Shown piece by piece: positions 19,980-29,389 of a stretch of DNA of 64,000 bases. Both the position numbers and the translations under genes were made by a program. The stretch is from Trypanosoma brucei gambiense DAL972 (taxonomy: Eukaryota > Euglenozoa > Kinetoplastea > Trypanosomatida > Trypanosomatidae). The notes beneath the pieces are model-generated. The model worked only from the letters and a program-made list of their open reading frames with translations, was not told the DNA's origin and did not search any database. Every line of letters begins with the position of its first letter. The stretch's first letter is position 1. The stretch is from positions 3,224,001-3,288,000 of the forward strand of contig NC_026744.1 of the NCBI RefSeq assembly GCF_000210295.1, given 5' to 3'.

Positions 19980-20774
19980 CTCAATCTTGGGTGTGATGGA
20001 GGCCTCAAAGAGAATGGACAACGGGTTCGTTACTGAACCCACCGAGGATATTATTGCCACTATTTATATGGAAGTGAGGAGTGTGCAGGCACAATCGGTA
20101 CGTAGGAAACTGAACCCGATGGCATCTGTATATGGATGGAGAGGAACTAGGAGAAAGCGAAAAGAGCTAGTGGGGTTTCCTCTCCTCCAGAATAAGAGTT
20201 GGGTGGTGATGACTACTTACCTCCCTGATTGTTGTCTTCATTTGTTCCACCCGGTCTCACCACGTTGCCGGCGCGGCGACCCCACCTCGTCCCGCCTCCC
20301 TCTCCTTCTCTTTTCATAGGATCGTTACTCACGGTAGCGGAGGCGAAGTGTACACGACTTGCTCCGCGCGTTTATATCCTTCTTTTTTTCTCTGTATTTG
20401 TATAACTGTCTGAACAATGGGAAGGGGAGGAGGGTGTCACTATCTGTTTGCTGGTGTAGGGGTGAGGAGAGCTGGCGAACTGCAGATGATGGTGGGCGAG
20501 CGGTAACCGATACGGGGGGGGGGCACTGTTTAAGTGCCACTGCGTGATATTGCTCAGCGAAAAAAAAAGTATAGAGATCAAAAAGGGGCTAAGATATAAT
20601 CATGTGGAGGGGGGCTGGGGAGAAGCAGCAAAGGGAGGGAGGAGAATATAAGAAAATGGAACCGTGCTTTTGCAAAGAGGCAATTAGTATCTGTTCGTGG
20701 TCATATCAATCCAGCCGACATCAGACGGTAACGATTGTTGCTCATTTCCTTCACTCTTTGTCTAATCAATTCAC

Positions 20775-20987
20775 ATGCGAGTGGGCAAAATGCACCGGAC
20801 GCAGGTTTATCAGTGGTTACACTTCGTCACTGACTCTACCGCCTCGGCATTCAATCACTTCATTTTTCTCAATGGCGTGGTCCGGTGCGTCCGAATTGTG
20901 GAAAAGGGGAAAACGATCCAGTGGCTGTGCAGAGGATGTTATTGCAAGGCAAGTGTCTCCTTCTTACCAAGAAAAGGATTAAAATAA
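20775..20987 (+). CDS. Short reading frame, coding status uncertain
   Basis: A 70-codon frame that begins MRVGKMHRTQVYQWL. Unlike most frames in these UTRs it has no repeat bias: alternating hydrophobic strands (FNHFIFLNGVVRCVRIV, then TIQWLCRGCYCKASV) look like a small beta-rich fold. No family was recognised. A pyrimidine-rich tract lies upstream, but no AG sits between it and the ATG, which argues against a separate mRNA starting here. Confidence 0.22.
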   Translation: MRVGKMHRTQVYQWLHFVTDSTASAFNHFIFLNGVVRCVRIVEKGKTIQWLCRGCYCKASVSFLPRKGLK

Positions 20988-21023
20988 GACAAGGAGCCCT
21001 TAACGGGCGCTGTGGTGGATACT

Positions 21024-21130
21024 TGGTTCTTGTTGTTGTTTTGCGTTTCTTTTTACCTGTATGGTGTTGCTTCACATCAATTTATTTTGCTTTTCTTCAC
21101 ATTTTTTTCCTTCCTATTGTTATCAATAAG
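21024..21130 (+). promoter_or_regulatory. Putative spliced-leader acceptor for MCM4
   Basis: A long T-rich pyrimidine tract ends in ATAAG with AG at 21129-21130, 95 nt before the ATG. Confidence 0.6.
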
Positions 21131-21225
21131 ACTGGGGAACGGTGAGTTGTTTTGAGGAAGGGGTAGGTCACTGACAGAGACACTCTAACCACGGTTCTGT
21201 TACTGGAGAGCGCAGGTGAGGGATC

Positions 21226-23736
21226 ATGAACAGGCATGCATTTGTGGAAATGACGCCATTGCGGCCCGAACCCACGGACGGGAGTCCAACTCGCGGGTCG
21301 CAGCCGGCGGCAGTCGGGCAGCCACAATTCTTTTCGAGGCGTGATGATATGTCGTATATTTGGGGAACGGGGATAGCAGTGGAGGTATTTCGAGCAGAGT
21401 TTCAGCGTTTCCTTGAAACTTTTGAAATGCCACAGGATGTAGGCGCTGCTCCGGGTGCTGATGCCGGGGCGCACCGCGGTGGAACCAGGAATTTTTTTCT
21501 TCAGGAGCTCCTCCGCCTTCGATTGCAGAGGCGGAGTTTGTTTGAAATGGATCTTCAGCTATTTTGCCGTGCAGCCCCACGACTTTACCAACAGCTCATA
21601 GCACATCCCGTTGAGTGTCTCCAAATGATGGAGAGCGTTGCTGAGGAGGTTAGCGAGCGCCTCGTGGCCGCTGCAGGAACGCATCCCTCAATGCCCGGTG
21701 AAGATGAGTTTATACTTCGCATCGCCCCCAGGAACCATCCCGAAATTACGACTCTCCGTGGTTTGTCCACGCGGCAACTGGAGCAGCTAGTGTCCCTTCA
21801 GGGCATGGTGGTGCGTGTATCGAAGATTATTCCAGAAATACGCGTGGCACTCTTCCAGTGCTGGAGCTGTAATCACACTCGGCATAGTGTGGTGGATCGC
21901 GGTCGAATCTTCGAACCCACGCGCTGCGACAGTTGCGGCAAACAATATTCCTATAGAATCAATCATAACCTCTCAGTATTTGAAGATAAACAGTTAGTAC
22001 GGCTTCAGGAGGCGCCTGAGCACCTCGCGGATGGTGATACACCGGTCACAATGTCCGTTGTAGTGTACGGTGATTTCGTTGACTCCATTGTTCCTGGTGA
22101 CCGTGTTGTGGTGACGGGTATATATCGTGCATGGCCCGTTCGTCTCAACTCGAACACACGAATTATCCGGAGCATCTTTTCTACACACGTCGACGCCGTG
22201 CACATTGAACACCGCAGAGCTGGGCGGAATGCCTGGGCTGACCAGCAGAGACAATCGGCGGGAGAGGACGAAGGGTTGCCTGAAGATCCTGCAGTGGTGG
22301 CACGGCACAACATGTTTCGGCATATTGCGGCTCGGCCAGATATTTATGATGTCATATTGAATAGCTTTGCCCGCACAATCTGGGGCAACGAAGATGTGAA
22401 GCGTGGCATCCTTCTGCAACTATTCGGTGGGACACGCAAAGAGCTCAAATGCGGTAGCTTCCGTTCTGAGATAAACATTATTCTGTGCGGAGACCCGGGC
22501 GTTGCGAAGTCCCAGTTGCTAACCCAGGTACATGAAATTGCTCCACGCGGAGTATACACCTCGGGCAAGGGTAGCAGTAGCGCCGGTCTCACTGCCTTCG
22601 TAGTTCAGAATAATGAGACGGGGGAGTTGGTGCTTGAGCCTGGTGCTCTTGTGTTGTCCGACCGCGGTCTGTGTTGTATTGATGAATTTGACAAGATGAA
22701 CGAGGCTACGCGCTCCGTGTTGCACGAGGTGATGGAGCAGCAGACACTTTCGATAGCGAAAGCAGGGATTATTGCCCAACTAAACGCCCGCACATCTGTC
22801 CTAGCCGCAGCCAATCCTAAGGAGTCGCAGTGGAACGTGAACTTGAACGTAGTGGAGAATCTCCAAATCGAACCGACATTGCTCTCTCGCTTTGACCTTA
22901 TTTTCCTTCTAATGGACCGGCACGATCCAGCGGAAGACCGGCGGTTGGCCTCACATGTTCTGTCTCTCTTTATGGAGACCGACGAAAGTCGTGCATCAGG
23001 GAATGCCGCTGTGCCCACAGATGATGATGATGATGACGTGGATAACGCCAACGGTGGAGGTACGTCTGCGTCGAGGGGTCACTTAGCCACCAGTCGTGCC
23101 CCCATTTTACTTCAGCATGATGGTGAAGTGTACTTGGAGGGAACGGAGGAAAAACCGTACATGCCTGCCCGCGTCCTTTCGCAGTACATCGCGTTCGCCC
23201 GTGAGAACATCCACCCAAGGCTGACTGGGGCATCGCACAAACAACTTGCCGCTTCATATGTCGAAATGCGGCGTGCTCGTGGGAGTACCCGCACTGTTTC
23301 AGCAACCCTTCGCCAGCTCGAGTCCATGATTCGCCTTGCAGAAGCCCGCAGTAAAATGCGGCTTGGCGACACGGTTAGCGTGGAGGACGTGCGTGAGGCT
23401 AAGTGGCTTATAAGTGCCGCCCTCAAGGAGGCGGCAACAGACCCAAGAACTGGGCGCATCAACCTTGACGTATTTAACGCACCAGATCCTACGCGACAAA
23501 CGGTGGAAGGGAGTATGCTCCGCTTGGAGAAACTCATTGAGCAGCGGTACATCTCAGCAGGGCACACCACAGCAACCGTAAGCGAGTTGCGGCTCGCGTT
23601 GAATGAGTCCTTTGGTTCATCAATGCGTCCATTATCAATTGTTCAGTTCATGGAACTGCTTGCCCTGATGGCCGGTGGTGATCACGTGAAATCCTTCACT
23701 GCCTCAACTGTAAGTTTCGCCGGTAGGCTTTCGTGA
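21226..23736 (+). CDS. MCM4: MCM4, replicative helicase subunit
   Basis: An 836-residue subunit of the MCM2-7 replicative helicase. The N-terminal domain has a C4 zinc finger that begins at C212 (CWSC followed by CDSC). The AAA+ core shows Walker A GDPGVAKSQ from G422, Walker B LCCIDEFDKM, the sensor region SVLAAANP and the arginine finger LLSRFDLIF. EQQTLSIAKAGI and NPKESQWN match MCM4 better than other MCM paralogues. An Asp-run and Gly-rich insertion (residues about 603-622) sits after the core, and a winged-helix-like segment ends the protein. The N-terminal tail is short and holds only a few candidate CDK/DDK sites. The subunit assignment is by eye but well supported. Confidence 0.92.
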   Translation: MNRHAFVEMTPLRPEPTDGSPTRGSQPAAVGQPQFFSRRDDMSYIWGTGIAVEVFRAEFQRFLETFEMPQDVGAAPGADAGAHRGGTRNFFLQELLRLRLQRRSLFEMDLQLFCRAAPRLYQQLIAHPVECLQMMESVAEEVSERLVAAAGTHPSMPGEDEFILRIAPRNHPEITTLRGLSTRQLEQLVSLQGMVVRVSKIIPEIRVALFQCWSCNHTRHSVVDRGRIFEPTRCDSCGKQYSYRINHNLSVFEDKQLVRLQEAPEHLADGDTPVTMSVVVYGDFVDSIVPGDRVVVTGIYRAWPVRLNSNTRIIRSIFSTHVDAVHIEHRRAGRNAWADQQRQSAGEDEGLPEDPAVVARHNMFRHIAARPDIYDVILNSFARTIWGNEDVKRGILLQLFGGTRKELKCGSFRSEINIILCGDPGVAKSQLLTQVHEIAPRGVYTSGKGSSSAGLTAFVVQNNETGELVLEPGALVLSDRGLCCIDEFDKMNEATRSVLHEVMEQQTLSIAKAGIIAQLNARTSVLAAANPKESQWNVNLNVVENLQIEPTLLSRFDLIFLLMDRHDPAEDRRLASHVLSLFMETDESRASGNAAVPTDDDDDDVDNANGGGTSASRGHLATSRAPILLQHDGEVYLEGTEEKPYMPARVLSQYIAFARENIHPRLTGASHKQLAASYVEMRRARGSTRTVSATLRQLESMIRLAEARSKMRLGDTVSVEDVREAKWLISAALKEAATDPRTGRINLDVFNAPDPTRQTVEGSMLRLEKLIEQRYISAGHTTATVSELRLALNESFGSSMRPLSIVQFMELLALMAGGDHVKSFTASTVSFAGRLS

Positions 23737-23975
23737 TGGTTTGCCACCACTGCTTCCTTGTGTTTTCAGCTTTCGCTCAATTGTTGTTGTTGACGGTTAC
23801 CATAGACTGGTTCAGATTTCTAATAGAGTGTTTGCTTTCGTTGCCATCTTGGTTTTTTTGTACTAAATACATCATTTTTGTATTTACATACATATTTCCT
23901 TAACTGTCATTCGTACGTATAATTGTTCTCTGCTATGTGGGAAGAGTATATAGGGGTAAGAGCAGAAATTTACCG

Positions 23976-25838
23976 ATGCAGGAAGCACAGCAGACACAAA
24001 GCAAATCACTCTTCGAGGTTTTGGGTTTGAATTCATCAGAGCGAGATGAAAATCATCTACTTGCCCGACGCGTAGTGGTGGTGGGGGATGCGCTCAGTGG
24101 CAAGCGAACGTTAGTGTCACGGCTTTTCGCTGCTGCAGTGCAGCAGTTTCCATCCTCATGCGTCTTACTGCTCTCACCAATCGCAGACGGCAGTGAGAAC
24201 TTCCCACCGTATTCTCAGACAACAACAGACTTAAACGAGGGAACTCGTGGGAACCGTGATAGCTCATGCGGGATCTCTGTGAAGCCGAGTGGCATCGTTT
24301 CTCCATCGTGTCCTCCTTATGATGCGGCGGCTTCCTCACGATCCAAGGCTGAAATTGATGGCAAGCGTGCCCCTCACTTCCCGCATGGTGTCGGCATTGC
24401 CCATAGTTTTATATTTCAGCGCCTACCGGCAGGCAGAGCTTCCCTTGTGGGATCCATGGATGATTGTTCGAGCAATACCTCCGGGAACAGTGGTGGCCCT
24501 TCGATGTTTAGCGCTACCGGAAGTGCGGCACACAGCATATTAACGGAATACTTTTGTTGTGATGCACCTGGTGCTTTAGCCACAGCGCTTCCAACGGTCC
24601 TAACACTTGAGACCAGTGTTGTGCTTGTAGTCGTAGACGGAAGTTCGCCGTGGACGCTACATGAACAAATACGACGGTGGTATGGCCATCTCAAAGGGCA
24701 CGTGGCGCAACTGCTACGCGGTGAGCTTCCCAAGCAGGATGAAGTCAGACGTGTTAGAATGACAGAGCAGCAGAAGAACTTTTGGGCTACCCAAGAACAG
24801 GTGCTGGGCTTGCTGCGTAACGCATGGTGTGAGCGCGAGGGAGGAGTTGCGAAAGAGCTCGTGCCCCCGTCGAGTGTAGTCGGTGACGTTTGTCCGCTGC
24901 GGACCCTTATTGTTTGTAGCAAGACAGATGAGCTGGAAAAACTTTCACGGGAATTAGAAAAGAGCGTTCGTGTTAGCGGCGAAGCGGTGGGCGGTGATAC
25001 GAGCCTTGACGCCGATACGCCGCTGCGCCGCACGGAAAATCAGACGTCATCACGACAGACACAGGCACCTTGGGTTACTGAAAGCTTGCGTTCGGCGCTT
25101 TGCACAGGGGGTCTGACGTTGCTGCAGTTAGTTGGGCAACTCCTTCGGAAGGAAGCCATCGAACGGCGAAGTGGACTTGTGGGCACCGGAAGCAGCGTGA
25201 ACACAACAACAACCGCGACATCGTCTTCTTCGGTTGAGCAACCGCAGCACTGCTGTAAACAAGAATTTCTACTACCGACATCGAAGGCCATTACAACTAA
25301 AGGCAGGGTTGAAGCCACAACTGGATTAAATGCAGATGGCAGTCCTTTGGCCGCAACACTGGCTGGTAGCTACAGCACATTCGTCCATCCCTTCTACAAA
25401 AGCCTATGGTCTTTTCTCTTCCAAGTTCTCTACGAATTTCAAACGCTGCATAATCGAATCGGAAGTACCAGCGCACTTGATGCCCAGTCCAGGCGTGCAT
25501 CGCAATTTACTGACTCCGATTGTAGTGACCGTGCAGTACGGAAACCATTAGTGTTGGCAGGGGACATTGACTGGCACATTTCCGCCCTCTTTCACCCATA
25601 CACGTTTCTTCCACATGGTGTTGACCACGTTTCACTCCTCAACCCGTTGGTAGCTTCTACTGAAGCTATAAACCTTCAAAGCATATTCGGTGAGCTGGGC
25701 GAAGAGGGCGTAGGGTGTTGTGGTGATATTACTGAGCGCAGAAGCTGTGATGAGTCAGTGCCACTGCGCGGTGATTACATGCGGAAGATTGAGACTCTTC
25801 TCGCAGCCAATACAGTCAGCACGGAGAGAACAGCTTAA
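23976..25838 (+). CDS. Dynein light intermediate chain
   Basis: A 620-residue GTPase-like dynein subunit. The ATG at 23976 leads into SLFEVLGLNSSERDE, typical of the family; an earlier in-frame start would have to be GTG. The P-loop-like GDALSGKRT spans 37-45. The VVLVVVDGSSPW strand and helix (about 222-233) and the SKTDE motif further on correspond to the Ras-like fold of light intermediate chains. The PLVLAGDIDW segment (about 527-536) is also typical. Ser/Thr-rich inserts separate these blocks. The family links cargo adaptors to cytoplasmic dynein (LIC1/2) or serves intraflagellar transport (DYNC2LI1); which of the two this is cannot be decided by eye. Confidence 0.82.
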   Translation: MQEAQQTQSKSLFEVLGLNSSERDENHLLARRVVVVGDALSGKRTLVSRLFAAAVQQFPSSCVLLLSPIADGSENFPPYSQTTTDLNEGTRGNRDSSCGISVKPSGIVSPSCPPYDAAASSRSKAEIDGKRAPHFPHGVGIAHSFIFQRLPAGRASLVGSMDDCSSNTSGNSGGPSMFSATGSAAHSILTEYFCCDAPGALATALPTVLTLETSVVLVVVDGSSPWTLHEQIRRWYGHLKGHVAQLLRGELPKQDEVRRVRMTEQQKNFWATQEQVLGLLRNAWCEREGGVAKELVPPSSVVGDVCPLRTLIVCSKTDELEKLSRELEKSVRVSGEAVGGDTSLDADTPLRRTENQTSSRQTQAPWVTESLRSALCTGGLTLLQLVGQLLRKEAIERRSGLVGTGSSVNTTTTATSSSSVEQPQHCCKQEFLLPTSKAITTKGRVEATTGLNADGSPLAATLAGSYSTFVHPFYKSLWSFLFQVLYEFQTLHNRIGSTSALDAQSRRASQFTDSDCSDRAVRKPLVLAGDIDWHISALFHPYTFLPHGVDHVSLLNPLVASTEAINLQSIFGELGEEGVGCCGDITERRSCDESVPLRGDYMRKIETLLAANTVSTERTA

Positions 25839-25968
25839 GATTTTCCCTCTAGAAACAATGTTCTAGGTAAGCGAAGCGCATCTTCAAATAACTCCACAAA
25901 AAATCGAAAGGGTGGTGTCGTTCTCTACATGCTGTTGTTGTCAATACACTTATAACTTGTTTTCGTTG

Positions 25969-25990
25969 TATATATATATATGTACATATA
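25969..25990. repeat. TA microsatellite
   Basis: A TA dinucleotide run, slightly interrupted at its 3' end. Confidence 0.75.
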
Positions 25991-26254
25991 TTGTTTTTCT
26001 TTTCGTGGCGTACAGGCGGGAGAAGAGGCCTTGGAGAATGTTTCCTATGACAGTGTTTACTCTTTGCACATTAAAAACGGCCTACTAACGCCTCCCTTTT
26101 TTAATTATTTGTTCTTCATAAAGGCAAATATCCTCTGGTTGTGTGACACTGAATTGGCGCACATAGCCCCCGAAACTAGAAAGGTTAACAGGGGTGGCGC
26201 CGTACGTCGTCGCTTCATTTCCCCCTGCAGCACCGGTTGCTGTGGGTTCTGAGG

Positions 26255-26280
26255 CTTTTTTTTTTTTTTTTTGAGCCCAG
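26255..26280 (+). promoter_or_regulatory. Putative spliced-leader acceptor for the MFS gene
   Basis: A T run of about 18 ends in GAGCCCAG with AG at 26279-26280, 114 nt before the ATG. Confidence 0.6.
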
Positions 26281-26394
26281 CTGCTGAGGGGAAAGTCGGG
26301 CTGGCCGAACCCCGACAGAGACCAAATACGAAAAGGGTGGCTGTGCACCAACAAGTGGAGTAAGTCTAAAGAAGTGCGTAGATCGTTATTGTAG

Positions 26395-27870
26395 ATGGGG
26401 TGTTTATCTTTTGGAAGCATTAGCGAGGTGGTGGGGTGGAGCTTCTTCGATATTCAACTCGCTAACGCATTGATTGGGATTGGCACAAGCGTAGCAGTAC
26501 CCATTGTCACGATGGTTGGGCGGGAAATTGGTTATGAGCAGGGGAAAATAGCAAGTTATGTTTCACTCATTAACGCATTCCACGTGATTGCTGATATTCC
26601 CTCGAGTTTGGTGGCGGATTGCGTCGACCTGCGGCGCCTCATGTCGTTTTCCGTATTTGCCCAGGCGGCTGGTTGTATGCCGGTTGTTCTGCTTGGGTGC
26701 ACTAGTACGTCACTGGCCGCATTTTGCGTAATTAATGGCTTTTCGACAGGTGCTTTCTTCCTTGCACGACACATTTATGTTGCAAGGAGGTTAAATCCTG
26801 ATCACTGTGGAATGGTCATGGCATTTCTTTCTGGTCTTTTGCGGCTGGCGCATATGCTAGGGCCCATATTTTTAGGTGTAATTGCCTCACTGTGGGGTGA
26901 TACTCGGTACTTTTTTTTCGTCCCAATGGGGGCGTCCCTACTGGCGTGGTGTTGCATCCAGTTTTCTCCCTACTGTTTACGTGTCGGTAGGAACGCGCCC
27001 CAAGGCCGCGCACACGCTACCACTGCAACCCAGCTGGAAGAGGCAAAAAAACTCGACGAAGGTTCTGTTGGGGGAGAAACAGTTCCGATCCTTCCAGGGG
27101 ATTCGTTGATCAAGGGGCCAGTTCTGGAAGAGGGGCTCACAAGGCGTGTCGTGTCGTATGGTGCTGTCAATACTTTGAACACCGACAACGCGCGTAGTAA
27201 CGTTGGGAGTGTGGGCTCAGAGGTTGGAATCGCCTGCTCTCATGAGTGTTGCAGTCTACAAATTGAAGGCAGTAAGGGTGGCACCGCTCCCGCTACATAC
27301 TGTTCTGTCATTATGGATCAGTGGAATGTCATATGGCGGCTGGGCATTTACGTCATTCTGTTCGTGGCACTACGCGCGAATCGAAAGCTGTTACTAACGT
27401 TTGCTGCCATGAGAATGGGCTTCACTGACGTTCAGCTGTCTTTTTTGCTCTCGCTGAGTTTTTCCTTTGATGCCTTCCTCTTCCCTTTGGGCGGTATTCT
27501 TCTTGACAACTGCAGTCGCCGTTTCGCGCGCCTGCCTGCCGTTCTGGGTCTTGGCATTGCTTTCTTACTTCTGCCATTACAACACTCCGGTCAGTGGCTC
27601 TACGTTATGGCGGCAGTGTTTGGTGTAGTGGATGCATTGGGTTGTGGACTCATCATGACACTTGTGGCAGATTACAGGCATCAGTATTTCGGTGGATTGT
27701 TCTTTGGTATCATGCGGACGGTGCAGGACATGGGTCATGTGATAAGCTCGGCAGCCGTGTCTCTCATGATTCACCGTTTCGACTTTGCAATTTGCAGCAA
27801 TTTTTGGGGCGTGTTGGGCATTTTTGCGGCGGTTTGGGGCTGGTACGGAGTCCCAAATCCCACTCGCTGA
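26395..27870 (+). CDS. Major facilitator superfamily transporter
   Basis: A 491-residue polytopic membrane protein with about 10-12 hydrophobic helices in two halves, separated by a hydrophilic loop (about 205-310). After helix 2 the motif DCVDLRR is a degenerate form of the MFS loop 2-3 signature, and the second half has LDNCSRRFARL at the matching place. The helix pattern and loops fit MFS; substrate specificity cannot be read. The N-terminus has no cleavable signal. The location (plasma membrane or organelle) is unknown. Confidence 0.82.
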   Translation: MGCLSFGSISEVVGWSFFDIQLANALIGIGTSVAVPIVTMVGREIGYEQGKIASYVSLINAFHVIADIPSSLVADCVDLRRLMSFSVFAQAAGCMPVVLLGCTSTSLAAFCVINGFSTGAFFLARHIYVARRLNPDHCGMVMAFLSGLLRLAHMLGPIFLGVIASLWGDTRYFFFVPMGASLLAWCCIQFSPYCLRVGRNAPQGRAHATTATQLEEAKKLDEGSVGGETVPILPGDSLIKGPVLEEGLTRRVVSYGAVNTLNTDNARSNVGSVGSEVGIACSHECCSLQIEGSKGGTAPATYCSVIMDQWNVIWRLGIYVILFVALRANRKLLLTFAAMRMGFTDVQLSFLLSLSFSFDAFLFPLGGILLDNCSRRFARLPAVLGLGIAFLLLPLQHSGQWLYVMAAVFGVVDALGCGLIMTLVADYRHQYFGGLFFGIMRTVQDMGHVISSAAVSLMIHRFDFAICSNFWGVLGIFAAVWGWYGVPNPTR

Positions 27871-29389
27871 AGAAGGGGGTGCGTGTGGAGGAGGGCGGCA
27901 CACCACACGCGCAAAAAAAAAAAAAGCGTTTAATCGGTACTAGTAGAGAAACACCTGCATGAAAGTGTCTGATGATGTCAAGAGTCCTTAACTCTAGGGA
28001 GCGAGGGTAAGATGCGCAATTATCGAATTCAAAAGCATTTCGTGCTCAGGGTTGTAATACCAAGCGTGGTAACCATGTTCACGTGTGTGCGCGTGTGTTG
28101 GAAGCGGGAGACGGAGGAAAAGCAGGGGAGGGGGGTCGACTGTTTTTGTAATTGTTTTTTTTCCCTTTTTTTTTCCTTCGTGGGAAAGAGGCTGCACCAC
28201 ACGGCAGTGTCAACAACCACTAACTGACAACTTCTTGTGTAACACAAACAGTTAACGAATAATGAAAATAAATGTGGAGCGGGAAGGGTCAGGCACATTA
28301 CATTTCTGTGTAGATCAGGCGCTGTGTGGGAGCACAAGCGGCAGTGTATTAGTTGTAAAGTCAATACGTATAGCACACATGCACACCCGTGGCATTGTCA
28401 TCTTTCTTCACCGCGGTTTATATTTTCGCTTGTGTTTCCCCACCTTTCTCTTCCTTCTTCTTCCTTTTTCTTTTCTCCGATATGTGTATAATGGAGAGGA
28501 GTGACAAGAATGGAAGCGGCAGTGCTGGAAAGGTAGCGGATGGAGTAACAGAGTCGTTGAAGGCGCACGACACCCTCCGTTTCCCTGGTGCCAGTTCCGT
28601 TGACTTCCGTCTTTTTTCACTCGCTTACAGGGTTTTTTTTAACACCTTTGTTCACGCACGTTTAGTGATGTTTGTGCTAATTGTTCACCTTTCCGCCATC
28701 AGGCAGGTTTCTGCTGTTTTGGCTGTGTATGTGAGTCTGTAGCGCAGTGTGGAGGGCGATGAAGCTTGTGACCTTCCTTGTTGGTTTCCTTTGTTGTACT
28801 TTTTTTATTTTTTTCCAAAGAGTAAGAAAAAGGTGTGTAATTCTGGTAATGATCAAAACGATAATATCTATTCCCTCCTCAACGACATCGGCATCAGCGG
28901 AGAGTGCTAATTGTGTTCCTTTGCTCAAGCGCTTCAGGTGGGCGGAATAAAGCAAAAGCAAAACGAAAGGAAAGCGAAATGTTCTGTAGTTGTATCCAGC
29001 AGTCCCAGATAATCGAGATCTGATAAGTGCAAACATACATTTGAATTTAAAGGCAGCAGAAACACTCTTTACGAATCGCGGCTGCTACAAGTGATCGGCT
29101 GTTCGAGCATGTGGAGTCGTGATGCGGCCTCTGACATTTGTTACGATTGACATATAAAGATGTTCTTGTATTTGTTAACCCTCACCAACTTTTGGTTACG
29201 GTAATTACAGAGGCGTTTTGCGCTCGATGCTAACCACCTCCACTGCTGGTATCTCCATTTTTATCATTTTCCCCTTGTGGTACGTTTTTGTTGCGCTGTA
29301 AGTTTGCATATTGGGATCTCTGACCCCATCAAATATACCTCAAAGAAAAAAAAGGAGAACAAGCGTTGGAAAGGCGCACCTGGAAAGTA
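27871..29389. other. Intergenic/UTR region
   Basis: About 1.5 kb. It contains poly-A (about 27911-27924) and strong pyrimidine tracts (about 28144-28176, 28424-28480). The one frame of note (28491-28742) is listed separately as doubtful. A candidate acceptor AG for the next gene lies at 29298-29299. Confidence 0.55.
28491..28742 (+). CDS. Doubtful small membrane-protein frame
   Basis: An 83-codon frame that begins MERSDKNGSG directly after a 55-nt pyrimidine tract and ends in a hydrophobic helix-like segment. No AG separates the tract from the ATG, so a trans-spliced mRNA would probably lack this start. No similarity was recognised; it is probably UTR. Confidence 0.13.
   Translation: MERSDKNGSGSAGKVADGVTESLKAHDTLRFPGASSVDFRLFSLAYRVFFNTFVHARLVMFVLIVHLSAIRQVSAVLAVYVSL

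Larger units (their letters stand above)
19980..21225. other. Intergenic/UTR before MCM4
   Basis: About 1.2 kb with no secure gene. One short frame with protein-like composition (20775-20987) is listed separately at low confidence. The frame that overlaps the USP 3' end (to 20319) looks non-coding. Confidence 0.55.
25839..26394. other. Intergenic/UTR region
   Basis: No gene seen. It contains a TA microsatellite (25969-25990) and an uninterrupted T run (26256-26272) that belongs to the next splice acceptor. Confidence 0.6.

Noticed and set aside
19996..20319. Frame after the USP stop codon that could be an extra small gene
   Set aside because: It has no own splice tract before its ATG and no recognisable fold; it overlaps the presumed 3' UTR.
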